Virus record (IMG/VR): IMGVR_UViG_3300035698_007508
Location: 1-64,000 of that record
DNA from: a virus
Length of the DNA: 64,000 nucleotides
Reading direction: 5' to 3' (one strand)
The notes under the pieces are model-generated. The model searched no databases. It saw nothing but the letters and a program-made list of their open reading frames with translations, and was not told where the DNA came from. This document shows positions 49,573 through 58,996 of this stretch, one piece after another. The position numbers and the translations under genes were made by a program. Each line of letters opens with the position of its first letter. Position 1 is the first letter of the stretch.

Positions 49573-50106
49573 ATGTTGCTCAACGTGAAAAAGGGACCGT
49601 ATCCCTCGCTGACCCAGATGGACAAGGAACTGCTGCTTTCCGCCGATGAAACCGGCACAGTAGAGCGCGGTATCTGCCTCTATCAGGACACGAGTGATGA
49701 ATGGAAGATTGCCGGGGCCGCACAGGCCGGTAACGCGACAACGCCTGGCGCACTGATCTACTTCGCGCTTCAAGCCGAAGATGATCTGACGGCGCAGATG
49801 GCTGGTGGCGTACCTATCAGTGATAGCGTACAGCCAAAGATCGCCGCAATCTCATGCTCGCCTACGATCGAGATCGAGACGGACATGTTTACCGGAGTGC
49901 TCACCAGCGGGCAGAATCTGTCCGTCGGCGCGGATGGTAAGTTGGTCGCACATACGACCAATGCGACGATCATCGCACGAGTGACCAAGGCTGCGTACAC
50001 CCGCTGGGTGAACAACGCTTCGGCTGTGGCTGGCTGGCGCACGGGTAACAACGTGACTGCGATTCGCGCAATCACGATGTATGCACCGCAAGTGGCAACC
50101 GCGTAA
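49573..50106 (+). CDS. Capsid decoration-like protein, 177 aa
   Basis: SD ataaggagacaaca. Beta-rich protein (DEWKIAGAAQAGNATTPGAL, TIIARVTKAAYTRW) of the right size and location (immediately upstream of the capsid gene) for a head decoration/stabilisation protein that trimerises on the capsid surface. No direct family motif visible. Confidence 0.65.
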   Translation: MLLNVKKGPYPSLTQMDKELLLSADETGTVERGICLYQDTSDEWKIAGAAQAGNATTPGALIYFALQAEDDLTAQMAGGVPISDSVQPKIAAISCSPTIEIETDMFTGVLTSGQNLSVGADGKLVAHTTNATIIARVTKAAYTRWVNNASAVAGWRTGNNVTAIRAITMYAPQVATA

Positions 50107-50150
50107 CCTGACTGGAAAGTCTTTCGGACCTCAAACAAGGAGATAAGGCA

Positions 50151-51122
50151 ATGGAAGCTACCGCACAAGACACCACTCAGAATGTACCTACCGACGTAAT
50201 GAATCGTCGCGTCCTGGATTTCCTGGACCGTGGCGAGACCGTTAAGGTCGCGCAGGCTGCATCTGATTACACCCGTATCCAACTCCGTGAAGATTCCTTC
50301 GCTATGAAGATCATCACGCCGGAGAAGGCTACGGACGACATGCTGGACCGAGACCTGGATGAGCGCCTGCGCATCATCGAGGAATTGGAGCCAGATTCAC
50401 CCGCCGCCAAGTGGGTTCCTCTGCAGGACACCCCGGACGGTGAGTACATCTACGGGTCACGGTACGTCGTGCCTTTCGCTCGTATTCTCACGCCTAAGTT
50501 CGTGAAGGATATCGACGAGTTGCGCACATACCGTCAGGACGTTCGCAAGATCCTGACCCAGAACTCCATCAAAGACGGCCTGGCCGAATACGATGGCAAG
50601 TTCATCGAGACCTGCGTGGCGATCGCTGAGGATACCTCTGGCAGCGTCCCGGGTGCACAGTCCTTCACCGGTAAGGTGCAGTGGACCGCGTACTCTGGCG
50701 GCCTGACGAAGAACAACCTCGTCGAAGCGTTCAAGATGCTCCCCCGCGGCAACAGCAACGGCAAGTTCCGCCTTCGCAACTACATCATGCTGATGAACGA
50801 TGTGACGGCCCAGGACTTGAAGAAGCTGGACGTTGGAGAGATCGGTGACGAGAACGTGAGCCGCATGTGGCGTGAAGGTCTGACGACTGACACAACCATG
50901 GGGCTGAAGGCCATCTTCACGATCAAGGACGACCTCGTCCCTGACAACCGTGTATGGTTCTTCCCCGAACCCGGATTCCTGGGCAAGGCGTACTACCTGA
51001 CCGACTGGACCATGTATATGAAGAAGGAAGCGTTCTTTATAGAGATGTTCAGCTACTGGCTGGGCGGCATGGCCATCGGTAACGTAGCCGGTGTCTGCGT
51101 GGCTGACTTCGATTATTCGTAA
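50151..51122 (+). CDS. Major capsid protein, 323 aa
   Basis: HK97-type shell protein by position (after protease, scaffold and decoration; before neck genes), length, strong SD (acaaggagataaggca), strikingly GC-biased optimal codons and a strong terminator right after it. Sequence features: helical N-terminus (DVMNRRVLDFLDRGETVKVA), a spine-helix/P-domain-like region (PKFVKDIDELRTYRQDVRKI), and a C-terminal A-domain-like part (WFFPEPGFLGKAYYLTDWTM, VAGVCVADFDYS). The most highly expressed late gene is expected to be this one. Confidence 0.85.
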   Translation: MEATAQDTTQNVPTDVMNRRVLDFLDRGETVKVAQAASDYTRIQLREDSFAMKIITPEKATDDMLDRDLDERLRIIEELEPDSPAAKWVPLQDTPDGEYIYGSRYVVPFARILTPKFVKDIDELRTYRQDVRKILTQNSIKDGLAEYDGKFIETCVAIAEDTSGSVPGAQSFTGKVQWTAYSGGLTKNNLVEAFKMLPRGNSNGKFRLRNYIMLMNDVTAQDLKKLDVGEIGDENVSRMWREGLTTDTTMGLKAIFTIKDDLVPDNRVWFFPEPGFLGKAYYLTDWTMYMKKEAFFIEMFSYWLGGMAIGNVAGVCVADFDYS

Positions 51123-51146
51123 GTCGGACACTTGGATTGAACTCAG

Positions 51147-51179
51147 AGGGCCGGACTGGCAACGGTCCGGCCCTTTTTC
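51147..51179 (+). terminator. Strong Rho-independent terminator after capsid gene
   Basis: Perfect 10-bp stem AGGGCCGGAC (51147-51156) / GTCCGGCCCT (51165-51174) with loop of 8 and TTTTTC. It separates the capsid transcript from the neck and tail genes and probably sets capsid mRNA level. Confidence 0.9.
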
Positions 51180-51237
51180 TCGTAGAGTTTAATGAGTAAG
51201 TCGCACGGCCTATCGGCCGCAGCATAGGAGAACAATC

Positions 51238-51813
51238 ATGGATAGGTTTTTAGACGGATTCGCGGCCGAGGCCGCGGCGCACGGTATCGCCGCGCATGAC
51301 TTGGAGCAGCTACTCAAGACCGCGGACATCATCGCGATGCGCCTGTCGAGCCCTGACTTTGCTGCTGCCATGGACGCCGAGTTTGCCAAGGCTGGTCAGA
51401 GCGTCAAAAGTGCGCAAAGCGGCGCCGCATTCACAGCGGGGCGGACTATTGCGAATTTACGGGGCACGGTAACAGCGCCATACCAGGCTGTAGGCCGCGG
51501 TTTCGGCGCTTTGCGACGCGCACGTAACAATTTCTTAACGGGTGTGACTGGGTGGGCACCAGCCGGTGCAGCACCAGCGCAAGCACCGGCGAAAGCACCA
51601 GCGAAAGCACCGGCGAAAGCACCGGCGAACACGCCGTTTCAACAGCTCGACCAGGACGCGTACATGCGGTTGCCCCCGGCAGGCCAAGCTGATTACCAGC
51701 GCCGCCTCGCAATTGACCGGGCCGGACGAGCCACGTGGCGCAACATGCATCAGACACCCGGCGCAAGCCGCCACAGCCGTTCGACGTTAGCGTCGTCGGG
51801 ATATGGCTGGTAA
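51238..51813 (+). CDS. Hypothetical protein with AKAP linker, 191 aa
   Basis: SD cataggagaacaatc. N-terminal helical part (FAAEAAAHGIAAHDLEQLLK), Gly/Ala/Arg middle, then APAKAPAKAPAKAPA linker and a short C-terminal domain. Shares the linker DNA with the scaffold gene. Between the capsid terminator and neck genes; minor head protein or connector. Confidence 0.6.
   Translation: MDRFLDGFAAEAAAHGIAAHDLEQLLKTADIIAMRLSSPDFAAAMDAEFAKAGQSVKSAQSGAAFTAGRTIANLRGTVTAPYQAVGRGFGALRRARNNFLTGVTGWAPAGAAPAQAPAKAPAKAPAKAPANTPFQQLDQDAYMRLPPAGQADYQRRLAIDRAGRATWRNMHQTPGASRHSRSTLASSGYGW
51571..51630 (+). repeat. AKAP-coding repeat array, second copy
   Basis: Same 12-bp gcaccRgcgaaa unit as 48984-49038; the 29-nt stretch gcaccggcgaaagcaccagc and following bases is identical in both genes. 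Confidence 0.8.
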
Positions 51814-51827
51814 AGATAGGGGATACC

Positions 51828-52265
51828 ATGCCGGCACCTACTGGCAATACCGGTTTTCTGTCAGAAATGGACATCCGGATCTGGTTACGGGACCATGATC
51901 CGGCGTCCAACCTTCTGATTCAGGACTGGGAGTTTGGACAGGAAGAGATCCGGACTGCTTGTACGCTGGCCGTAGACTACTGGAACGAAGTGTCGCCCAG
52001 CATGGGCCATTACTGGTACACGCTGTACACGTTCCCGTTCCGCTACCATCTGCTGATGGCGACGTGCGCTAACCTACTGTTTATCGCCGCTAACCTGTAC
52101 CGCCGCAATCGCTTGCCCTATCAGATCCCGGGTGGGTCCGTTGACGATCAGGCTAAGGCACCTGACTACGATACCGCTGGCGATAAGCTGTGGCAGCAGT
52201 ACAGGCAGTGGGTGGCGAGTAAGAAACGTGAGTTAAACACCGGGATGGGCTGGGGACGTATATGA
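51828..52265 (+). CDS. Neck/head-completion protein, 145 aa
   Basis: SD ataggggatacc sets ATG 51828. Reads IRIWLRDHDPASNLLIQDWE then ACTLAVDYWNEVSP and FPFRYHLLMATCANLLFIAA, YRRNRLPYQIPGGSVDDQ, the pattern of a conserved virion (neck/connector) protein in many large myoviruses. It probably bridges portal and tail. Overlaps the next gene by ATGA. Confidence 0.75.
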   Translation: MPAPTGNTGFLSEMDIRIWLRDHDPASNLLIQDWEFGQEEIRTACTLAVDYWNEVSPSMGHYWYTLYTFPFRYHLLMATCANLLFIAANLYRRNRLPYQIPGGSVDDQAKAPDYDTAGDKLWQQYRQWVASKKRELNTGMGWGRI

Positions 52266-53041
52266 CCCAGGTGTTTGACACATTCGATGTATTACCGCAT
52301 TATGCTACCGGCTTCGTATTCAGCTGGACCATCAACCCGGCCCTGACCGCGGACCCGCCGTGGGTGTGCGAGGTTCAGCGTGCCGAGACACCGGACGGGC
52401 CCTGGGTGGCCATGTCTCCGGAGATCGAGGATCAGTACCACTGGGCGGCGGACGGTAAGATGGTGGCGCCCAAGGATCCCGTACTGTATTTCCGGGTCCG
52501 GGCTGTGATCGGCGGCACCACCTACTTCTCCCACGTACGCCAGCCCTACGGTGATCTCAATCGCCGTGAATTCTTGATCGTCCAGCATATGCAGCGCCAG
52601 GAGCTACGCCAGATGCAGGGTATGTCCGGTGTTTGTGGACTTATATGGGTCAAATCGATCTTCGGCGCCAAGTGCACAGAGTGTACAGACTTCGTCGGCG
52701 GGAACCCCACCAACTCCAATTGCAGCACTTGCTTCGGCACCGGCCGGGTCCCGGGCTACCACGGCCCGTATCCTACGTGGTTGACATTCAGCCCGGCTCA
52801 ACGCAAGAAGCACCTGCCCAACGATAAGAAGGGCGTGCATGAGGACTACACTTTCACCGTGCGTATGGTCGGCACGCCCCGCGTCAAGAAGGATGATATT
52901 CTGGTGGACATCGCCACGGACAAGCGGTATTATGTCGACACGATCGTGAACGTTGCTGAGATGCGTCGGATTCCGATCGTACAGCAGATAGTGGCGAACG
53001 AGATACCCGTATCCTCGCCACTGTATCGACTAGGAGAGTAG
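52262..53041 (+). CDS. Neck/head-tail protein with zinc finger, 259 aa
   Basis: Beta-rich N-terminal part (CEVQRAETPDGPWVAMSPEI) resembling a fibronectin-III domain, then a zinc-ribbon CTECTDFVGG ... CSTCFGTGRVPGY as in head-closure proteins of related phages, and a C-terminal part (YTFTVRMVGTPRVKKDDI). ATGA overlap upstream; the next gene begins directly after its stop. Role in head-tail joining is inferred from order. Confidence 0.7.
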   Translation: MTQVFDTFDVLPHYATGFVFSWTINPALTADPPWVCEVQRAETPDGPWVAMSPEIEDQYHWAADGKMVAPKDPVLYFRVRAVIGGTTYFSHVRQPYGDLNRREFLIVQHMQRQELRQMQGMSGVCGLIWVKSIFGAKCTECTDFVGGNPTNSNCSTCFGTGRVPGYHGPYPTWLTFSPAQRKKHLPNDKKGVHEDYTFTVRMVGTPRVKKDDILVDIATDKRYYVDTIVNVAEMRRIPIVQQIVANEIPVSSPLYRLGE

Positions 53042-53707
53042 ATGAGCGGCCCCGAGTACACAAAAGGCGTTGACAGATCGGTTATCGGCTGGGAAAGTAC
53101 TATCGGCATGGTACGGAAGAATCCGACTATGCTGTACGGGATCTTCACCGAACTCGTACGTAACATTTTCTCTGACGACATCGTCGGAGCAGCTGCGCCG
53201 CACTGGAATGCGGACAAAGCAAAGACTCAGGTTTGGATCGACCAGGAACAGGTGTGGGAAGATGAGTCCCCCGCTTTCAGGCCGGCGATATACGTCAGCT
53301 TGAGCGCGCTTAAATTCACCACCGACGCTGGTAACGCTCGTGGTCTCCAAGGTCTGGAATTAGCTGAAGCCGAATATGAGTACCAGTTACGCTGCACAGG
53401 GCAAGTTACCTGGCATCACATAGGTAATACGAAAGGCGAAGGATTACTTCTGGCGGAAACGACCTGCGATCTGATAGGCGCATTTGCGGACCCGATACGG
53501 CGTGAATTTTGTTTTGACAAGTTCAACGTAATAGGGTTCAATCCTACAAGCGTAGAGAAAGAAGCCAGAGAAGTCTTCCGAAGCACGGTCACGGCAGCGT
53601 TCGAATTTCAGGAGTGTTGGACACTCAAGTTGGAATCGGCGAAAATCAAACGGATCACGTTTGACGCTGGACAGCGCGTTTTGGATCTGATAGGTTCTGG
53701 AGCATGA
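53042..53707 (+). CDS. Tail-completion/connector protein, 221 aa
   Basis: ATG directly after the upstream stop. Alpha/beta (IYVSLSALKFTTDAGNARGL, ITFDAGQRVLDLIG). Located between neck and sheath, the place of tail terminator/connector proteins; no hallmark motif. Followed by 31 bp and the sheath gene. Confidence 0.62.
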   Translation: MSGPEYTKGVDRSVIGWESTIGMVRKNPTMLYGIFTELVRNIFSDDIVGAAAPHWNADKAKTQVWIDQEQVWEDESPAFRPAIYVSLSALKFTTDAGNARGLQGLELAEAEYEYQLRCTGQVTWHHIGNTKGEGLLLAETTCDLIGAFADPIRREFCFDKFNVIGFNPTSVEKEAREVFRSTVTAAFEFQECWTLKLESAKIKRITFDAGQRVLDLIGSGA

Positions 53708-53738
53708 ACTGGGATAACAGAAAGTAAGGAGTCTGGTA

Positions 53739-56700
53739 ATGGCCTACATTCAACCACAAGTACAGGTGTTTCAAGAGTTTCAGCAGCTTCCACAGAGCGT
53801 GGTAGCCAACCTGAACGCCTTCGTTCACGGCCCGAACTACCGGCTACTGCGCTACGCAGAGGCTAGTGAGAAGGCGCTGATTGGTCTGGGAAGTTATGAT
53901 CCCGACGCCAATGCGACGTTTGCCTTCCCTAACCAGCCCGCTGGTTCGACTGTCGATCTTGATTACGTCAAGCTATACATGGAAGATGTGTGGGCCCGCT
54001 ATGCCACGATCTCCGGTGCTTCGACGACCCGGCTGGCAGCGGTCAGTTCCGCCGCACTGAACAAGTTGCGTGCTATTCCCCGCGTCGAGGACGCTGAGGA
54101 ACCGACCACGACCGACGGTGTGACAATGCAAGCGTCCGGGTATGTTTATGACAGCCCCGCACTCCCCGAAACCTTCTACCTGACCCCATCTGGCGGCGCG
54201 GTAGGTGGTGCCTGGACTCGGCTCAATGCCAGTCCTGTGGCGGTCGCCGTAGCCGACGCGTGGGACGGTGATGACGCTGTATTCGGGTACCGCAGCGAGT
54301 CCGAAGGCCAGGCCGGCACGATTAGTGTACCGACGGCCGATACTCCGCTGGTGAGCGGTGTTAAGGTCCAAGGCCCGTACGGCGTTGTACTGGATATGAA
54401 TCTCGGTGGCCGTCTGGCCGGTCTGATCGCATACACCGGACAGCCCACGAACGCGCAGACCGTTTCGATCGGTGGCGAGACCCTTACCTTTAAGACAGTG
54501 CCTGTGAGCCTGACCAACGACGTCCTGATCGGCGCCGATGCCCAGGCGACATACGACAACCTTAAGACCAAGGTTGAAACACTGGAGCCCACGGGCGTGT
54601 ACGAAGTGGTACATGCATCCGTGGATAGCGACAACGGTAACCTGTGGGTGATTGGCGGCGCTATGCTCGTCATGCCTACGGCTACGGTTGCAAATGCAAC
54701 GGTATACGCCGCATTCGCATTTGCCGGCGTGCGCCAGCCTACAGTACTGACGTTCCGTAATACGCTGGGTACCGCAAGCTTCACCATGACTGTCGATCCG
54801 GACACGCTGGGTGACTCGATTGACCGTGCCATTGATGATGCTACGCCTTTGCGTGTTAACTACACGCTTGGGTCCGACATGGTCGCAGGCCTGAATACGA
54901 CGTCCCGTGTTTGTTCTATCGAGTTCGAGGCCGGCGTGACCACGCTTGGTGAACTTCGCGCAGAGTTGGTCGGCGATTCCGATATCGCCGCTGCTTTTGA
55001 CATCGGTGAACTGGATGCCAACGACACAGACGAAGTCGTGGATCTCGTTATTGACGAGACTGAGGCACCCGTGACCGCCGACATTGACGTAATGATGGTG
55101 CGCGATGCGTACCGTATCAAGGTCTTCCCGAACGAGGTGACGTGGGCTACCGGTAACGGTTACGCACACTCTAATCACTTCAAGAGTCGTGGCGTGCAGG
55201 TCGGTGACCGTCTACGTTACAGTGTGGTTGGTGCAGACAGCGTGACCTATGAAGGCTCAACACAGGTAGCAGCGCTCGAAGCTGATACACTGGCGGCTAA
55301 GATCAACGCACCTACGTTCGACGTGAATAACGGCGCCACGCAGACCGGTACGCAACTGGTTCCGCACACCGGTGCCAACATCATCGTCAAGGGTGCCGAC
55401 AATCAGATCGCCTGCGAAGGTTCCGAGACGCGGGTTTACGCCCTGTCTGACACGAACCTGTATTTTGGCGGTGACTACTCCGGCGGTGTACTGAGTGATA
55501 TCTTCACGATCACGATCACCGCAGCCGGGGCCCCTGGTACCGCACGTTGCACTGTTACGAACCAGAGCGGTACGTACACGCGTACGCTGGTTCCGATCAG
55601 CACGATCAATTGGGATCACGCGGATTCCGCCGCTATGGGTATGGTCGACCTCGGTAATAACCTGTGGGCAGTATTGCATGAGGACGCAGCTTCAGTCGAG
55701 TTCCAGACGGGTGATACCTACACGTTTGACACCGCACTGGCTTCACCCTGGGCAGCAATTTCGTCAGCACGTATCGCGGCCTCCGGCGCCTACACAGGCC
55801 CGGTTGACACGACGTACCTGGTGAAGGTTGTACGCGGTGGTGTATTCGACCGTACTCACAACGTGATCGACGGACTCCACAATCCTAACGCATTGGTCAT
55901 CGATTACGGCGGACACCTACTGTCACGCGCCCAGGACGGCGATACAGTGACGGCCGGTGGGGTTGTTTTCGAGTTTGATGACGACGCTTCCGTGACCGGT
56001 AGTAATACGCGGGTTGATATCAGCGGTTCAAGCGCGATCGACACCGACTGGGCACTCCTGGTCGCGGCCGTGAACGCCAGCGCCGGTGCTGTATACGCCA
56101 GCCAAGACACTACCGCCGACACAGTAACCATCCGCGGTTCCTACAACGCCGTCGATGGTAGCTCTATGAGCGCGCCGGGTGACGCTGGTGTTGAGTATCG
56201 CGTGTACGGACTGCAGCTGGTTTCACAGCTGGACTACGACGCGGGCGAATGGGCACTGGGCGATATCGACGACGAGTACATCCTGCGCTGCACGGCGGCT
56301 GGCACGGTGTTGAACGCGCAGTTCACGCTGGAGTCACTCCAGGGTGACGCGCAGACACTGGTCGAGTTCGCTGGTACTGGTTCGAGCCACGCAGTGACGG
56401 CCGGCACCGCTGGCCTGTCCTTGTATTTCGACAACGAGAGCGAGACCCCGACTGTGAACGTCGGCGATTACTGGGTTGTGCGTGTGAACGCTACCCGCCC
56501 CCGCGTACAGATCACGGATACGGCCGGCGTTGACCAAGGCACCTACAAAGTCGTGGACAACGGTGTTGACTTCGACGTGGGTCTGTGGGGCGTACAGGCG
56601 AGCTTCGCCAGCAATCCGAACACTGAGGGTGGCTTCGCTACCAACGGCGGGCTGGTGACTGGTGACATCTTCTATATCGATGCTGACGCTGCGAGCGACG

Positions 56701-58352
56701 GCCCGATCAAGACTCTGGTACTTGCGGACGATCTGCCTGCGGCAGTGACCACAGGTCTAGCAATTGACGACAGCGGTGCAGTGGCCACGTACTCGGCCAA
56801 TTACTCACCAAGTCTGTTCACGGCTAACCTGTACTTAGTACAGAGTGCCGCCGAGGTCAGCTCTAAGAAGCTGCAGTCGCCACCTAACTACAACTGGGAA
56901 GCAGCACTGACCGGTGTATCCGTCAATCAGGATATCGCCGTGCAGGACGCATCCTGGACGGAACTGGATGGCTCGATGCCTTACCTGCCGGTCTATGCTG
57001 GTAGCATGTACGTGGAATACCGTGCACTGCTGGCCGACTACGCAGACGGCATCTACTCACTCAGCGACATCGGTGACGTTGTTACCGAGCTGGGCGTGGT
57101 CCACCCTGACAACCCGCTGGCACAGGGCGTGTATAATGCGCTGCTGAACTCGGGTGATCAGTCGGTCTACTTCATGGCTACCCCGTCAGACGATCTGGCT
57201 GGTTACAGCGCAGTGCTGGACCAGGCATCCAAGACGGACGTGGTTTACGGTTTCGCGCCGCTGACGCAGGATATGAACATCCTGGCAGCAGTGGAGGCAC
57301 ACATCAACGACCTGTCGGGCGCCGAGAACAAGCGCTGGCGTATCGGCTTTGTCGGTACCGCGCTGCCGGCCGACACCGTGGTCTACGATGCATCGACCTT
57401 CACACCGGCGGGCACCGCATGGCTCGCAACCGTAACGGATAACCCGGCTGTCGCCGGCACGCAGAACACCGTGGTCCAACTGACCAACGGTTCGCCGAAT
57501 TGCGTAGCCGATGTCAAGGCAGGGGACGAGATCCGTGTAAACTTCGCGACCGACGCATGGGGTGACGAGACCTACGAGAGCTACACTGTGGCAAGCGTTG
57601 TCTCCAACACCAAGGTGATCCTGACCTCCGGGCCGGCGGCACCTATCACGATTGCCGCCAAGGTGGAAGTGGTACATCCGAACAGCACAGCGCAGATCGC
57701 TACAGCCGTAGCGGCACGCTCCAGCTACTTCGGTAATCGCCGCATCTACCACGTGTTCCCGAGCGTCGGGTACATGGACGGTGTTATGCAGACTTCCGAA
57801 TTCATGGCCGCAGCGATGGCCGGACTGGTAAGTTCAGTACCGCCGCAGCAGGGCCTGACCAACATCTCGGTCAACGGATTCACCGATCTGCCGTCCGTAT
57901 ACGGTACGTACACTCGTGCACAGCTGAACGAGATGGCTGCTGGTGGTACGTTCATACTGATGCAGGATATGGCCGGTGGTGAAGTCTATGTACGTCACCA
58001 GATCTCTTCCGCTACCACGGACGGGAACCTGTTGACGACTGAGCTCAATGTAACCAAGAATCTCGACTCAATCAGTTACTACTTCGCTGGCGTGCTGCAG
58101 CCGTTTATCGGCCGTTACAACATCACGCCGGAGTTGCTGGTCGTGCTGAGAACGCAGGTGAAAAACGGCTTGAACTACATGGCAAGCGACCAGACAGGCG
58201 CAGGATTGCTCGGCCCGATGATCATCGGTGGCGAGAATACTGCAATCCGCAGTCTCGAACAGCATCCTACGCTGCAAGATCACGTCGTTATCGTCGTCGA
58301 TATACAGCTACCGCTGCCGATGAATGTGATTCAGCTACGCCTGGTTGTGTAA
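53739..58352 (+). CDS. Tail sheath protein, 1537 aa
   Basis: Contracts around the tube to drive it into the host envelope. N-terminus (PQVQVFQEFQQLPQSVVANL, NAFVHGPNYRLLRYAEA) has the sheath family start; the last ~170 residues (MDGVMQTSEFMAAAMAGLVS, VYVRHQISSATTDGN, LDSISYYFAGVLQPFIGRYN, LQDHVVIVVDIQLPLPMNVI) are the conserved sheath core that carries the C-terminal linking arm. Between them ~1000 residues of Asp/Thr/Gly-rich beta-domain-like sequence (many Ig-like candidates) make this sheath two to three times the usual length. SD aaaggagtctggta style before ATG. Confidence 0.85.
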   Translation: MAYIQPQVQVFQEFQQLPQSVVANLNAFVHGPNYRLLRYAEASEKALIGLGSYDPDANATFAFPNQPAGSTVDLDYVKLYMEDVWARYATISGASTTRLAAVSSAALNKLRAIPRVEDAEEPTTTDGVTMQASGYVYDSPALPETFYLTPSGGAVGGAWTRLNASPVAVAVADAWDGDDAVFGYRSESEGQAGTISVPTADTPLVSGVKVQGPYGVVLDMNLGGRLAGLIAYTGQPTNAQTVSIGGETLTFKTVPVSLTNDVLIGADAQATYDNLKTKVETLEPTGVYEVVHASVDSDNGNLWVIGGAMLVMPTATVANATVYAAFAFAGVRQPTVLTFRNTLGTASFTMTVDPDTLGDSIDRAIDDATPLRVNYTLGSDMVAGLNTTSRVCSIEFEAGVTTLGELRAELVGDSDIAAAFDIGELDANDTDEVVDLVIDETEAPVTADIDVMMVRDAYRIKVFPNEVTWATGNGYAHSNHFKSRGVQVGDRLRYSVVGADSVTYEGSTQVAALEADTLAAKINAPTFDVNNGATQTGTQLVPHTGANIIVKGADNQIACEGSETRVYALSDTNLYFGGDYSGGVLSDIFTITITAAGAPGTARCTVTNQSGTYTRTLVPISTINWDHADSAAMGMVDLGNNLWAVLHEDAASVEFQTGDTYTFDTALASPWAAISSARIAASGAYTGPVDTTYLVKVVRGGVFDRTHNVIDGLHNPNALVIDYGGHLLSRAQDGDTVTAGGVVFEFDDDASVTGSNTRVDISGSSAIDTDWALLVAAVNASAGAVYASQDTTADTVTIRGSYNAVDGSSMSAPGDAGVEYRVYGLQLVSQLDYDAGEWALGDIDDEYILRCTAAGTVLNAQFTLESLQGDAQTLVEFAGTGSSHAVTAGTAGLSLYFDNESETPTVNVGDYWVVRVNATRPRVQITDTAGVDQGTYKVVDNGVDFDVGLWGVQASFASNPNTEGGFATNGGLVTGDIFYIDADAASDGPIKTLVLADDLPAAVTTGLAIDDSGAVATYSANYSPSLFTANLYLVQSAAEVSSKKLQSPPNYNWEAALTGVSVNQDIAVQDASWTELDGSMPYLPVYAGSMYVEYRALLADYADGIYSLSDIGDVVTELGVVHPDNPLAQGVYNALLNSGDQSVYFMATPSDDLAGYSAVLDQASKTDVVYGFAPLTQDMNILAAVEAHINDLSGAENKRWRIGFVGTALPADTVVYDASTFTPAGTAWLATVTDNPAVAGTQNTVVQLTNGSPNCVADVKAGDEIRVNFATDAWGDETYESYTVASVVSNTKVILTSGPAAPITIAAKVEVVHPNSTAQIATAVAARSSYFGNRRIYHVFPSVGYMDGVMQTSEFMAAAMAGLVSSVPPQQGLTNISVNGFTDLPSVYGTYTRAQLNEMAAGGTFILMQDMAGGEVYVRHQISSATTDGNLLTTELNVTKNLDSISYYFAGVLQPFIGRYNITPELLVVLRTQVKNGLNYMASDQTGAGLLGPMIIGGENTAIRSLEQHPTLQDHVVIVVDIQLPLPMNVIQLRLVV

Positions 58353-58376
58353 TAGCGGTCAAACAGGAGAAGGACA

Positions 58377-58871
58377 ATGGCAGGAGTCAATGATATATTT
58401 GGGTACAAGCGTAACACAAAGCCCCAATCCGTGTTTTCGACGGAAGAGTCTATGTTGACATTCGGCGGTGTGGATGTTGGCGAGGCCGCAGTAGGATACC
58501 TGGTACAGCAATGGCAGACCAATTACCAGCAGCAGGTGCAGGAGATCTTTGAGATCGGTACAAACGCACTGTACTGGGTGAAGGGTCGTCCGGTTGGGCA
58601 AGGCACGATTGGGCGCATCATAGGTGAACACAGCGCGCAGGCCCCGGGCGGCGGGGGAAAATTCTTCCCTAAAAAAGCATACGACCTTTGCAAGGGCGGT
58701 GCTATGATCGAGATCACGGCGAAATCTGGGATGTGTGATAAAGCCGGAGCGGAACTCCACATCACAATGGACGGTGTGGTCGTGACCAGCATCGGCTTCG
58801 CAATGCGCGTACAGGACGTGATGATTAACGAGAACCTCGGCTGGCGTTTCGCTTCGCTTGAGGTAGGCTAA
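58377..58871 (+). CDS. Tail tube protein, 164 aa
   Basis: Immediately after the sheath, as is usual. SD aaacaggagaaggaca. Residues ~15-75 (LTFGGVDVGEAAVGYLVQQW) and a glycine-rich loop (GGGGKF) precede a beta-rich end (AELHITMDGVVVTSIGFAMR). Would stack as hexamers to form the inner tube. Closed by a terminator. Confidence 0.78.
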   Translation: MAGVNDIFGYKRNTKPQSVFSTEESMLTFGGVDVGEAAVGYLVQQWQTNYQQQVQEIFEIGTNALYWVKGRPVGQGTIGRIIGEHSAQAPGGGGKFFPKKAYDLCKGGAMIEITAKSGMCDKAGAELHITMDGVVVTSIGFAMRVQDVMINENLGWRFASLEVG

Positions 58872-58940
58872 GAGTTACACATACGACGCTGGGGCCGAAC
58901 GCCGAAGGCTGCATTGCAGCCAGTGCTTACACAATCTCTA

Positions 58941-58980
58941 CCCCGGTCTAGGCGGATTACTTCGTCTTGGCCGGGGTTTC
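58941..58980 (+). terminator. Rho-independent terminator after tail tube gene
   Basis: CCCCGGTC (58941-58948) pairs with GGCCGGGG (58969-58976), loop ~20 nt, followed by TTTCGTTTT. Marks a transcript boundary between tube and spike genes. Confidence 0.65.
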
Positions 58981-58996
58981 GTTTTAGGAGCCTATT

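Noticed and set aside
53973-55178. 401-codon minus-strand open frame under the sheath gene
   Set aside because: A shadow of the GC-rich sheath codons; no SD, no coding bias, Cys/His/Arg-rich nonsense.
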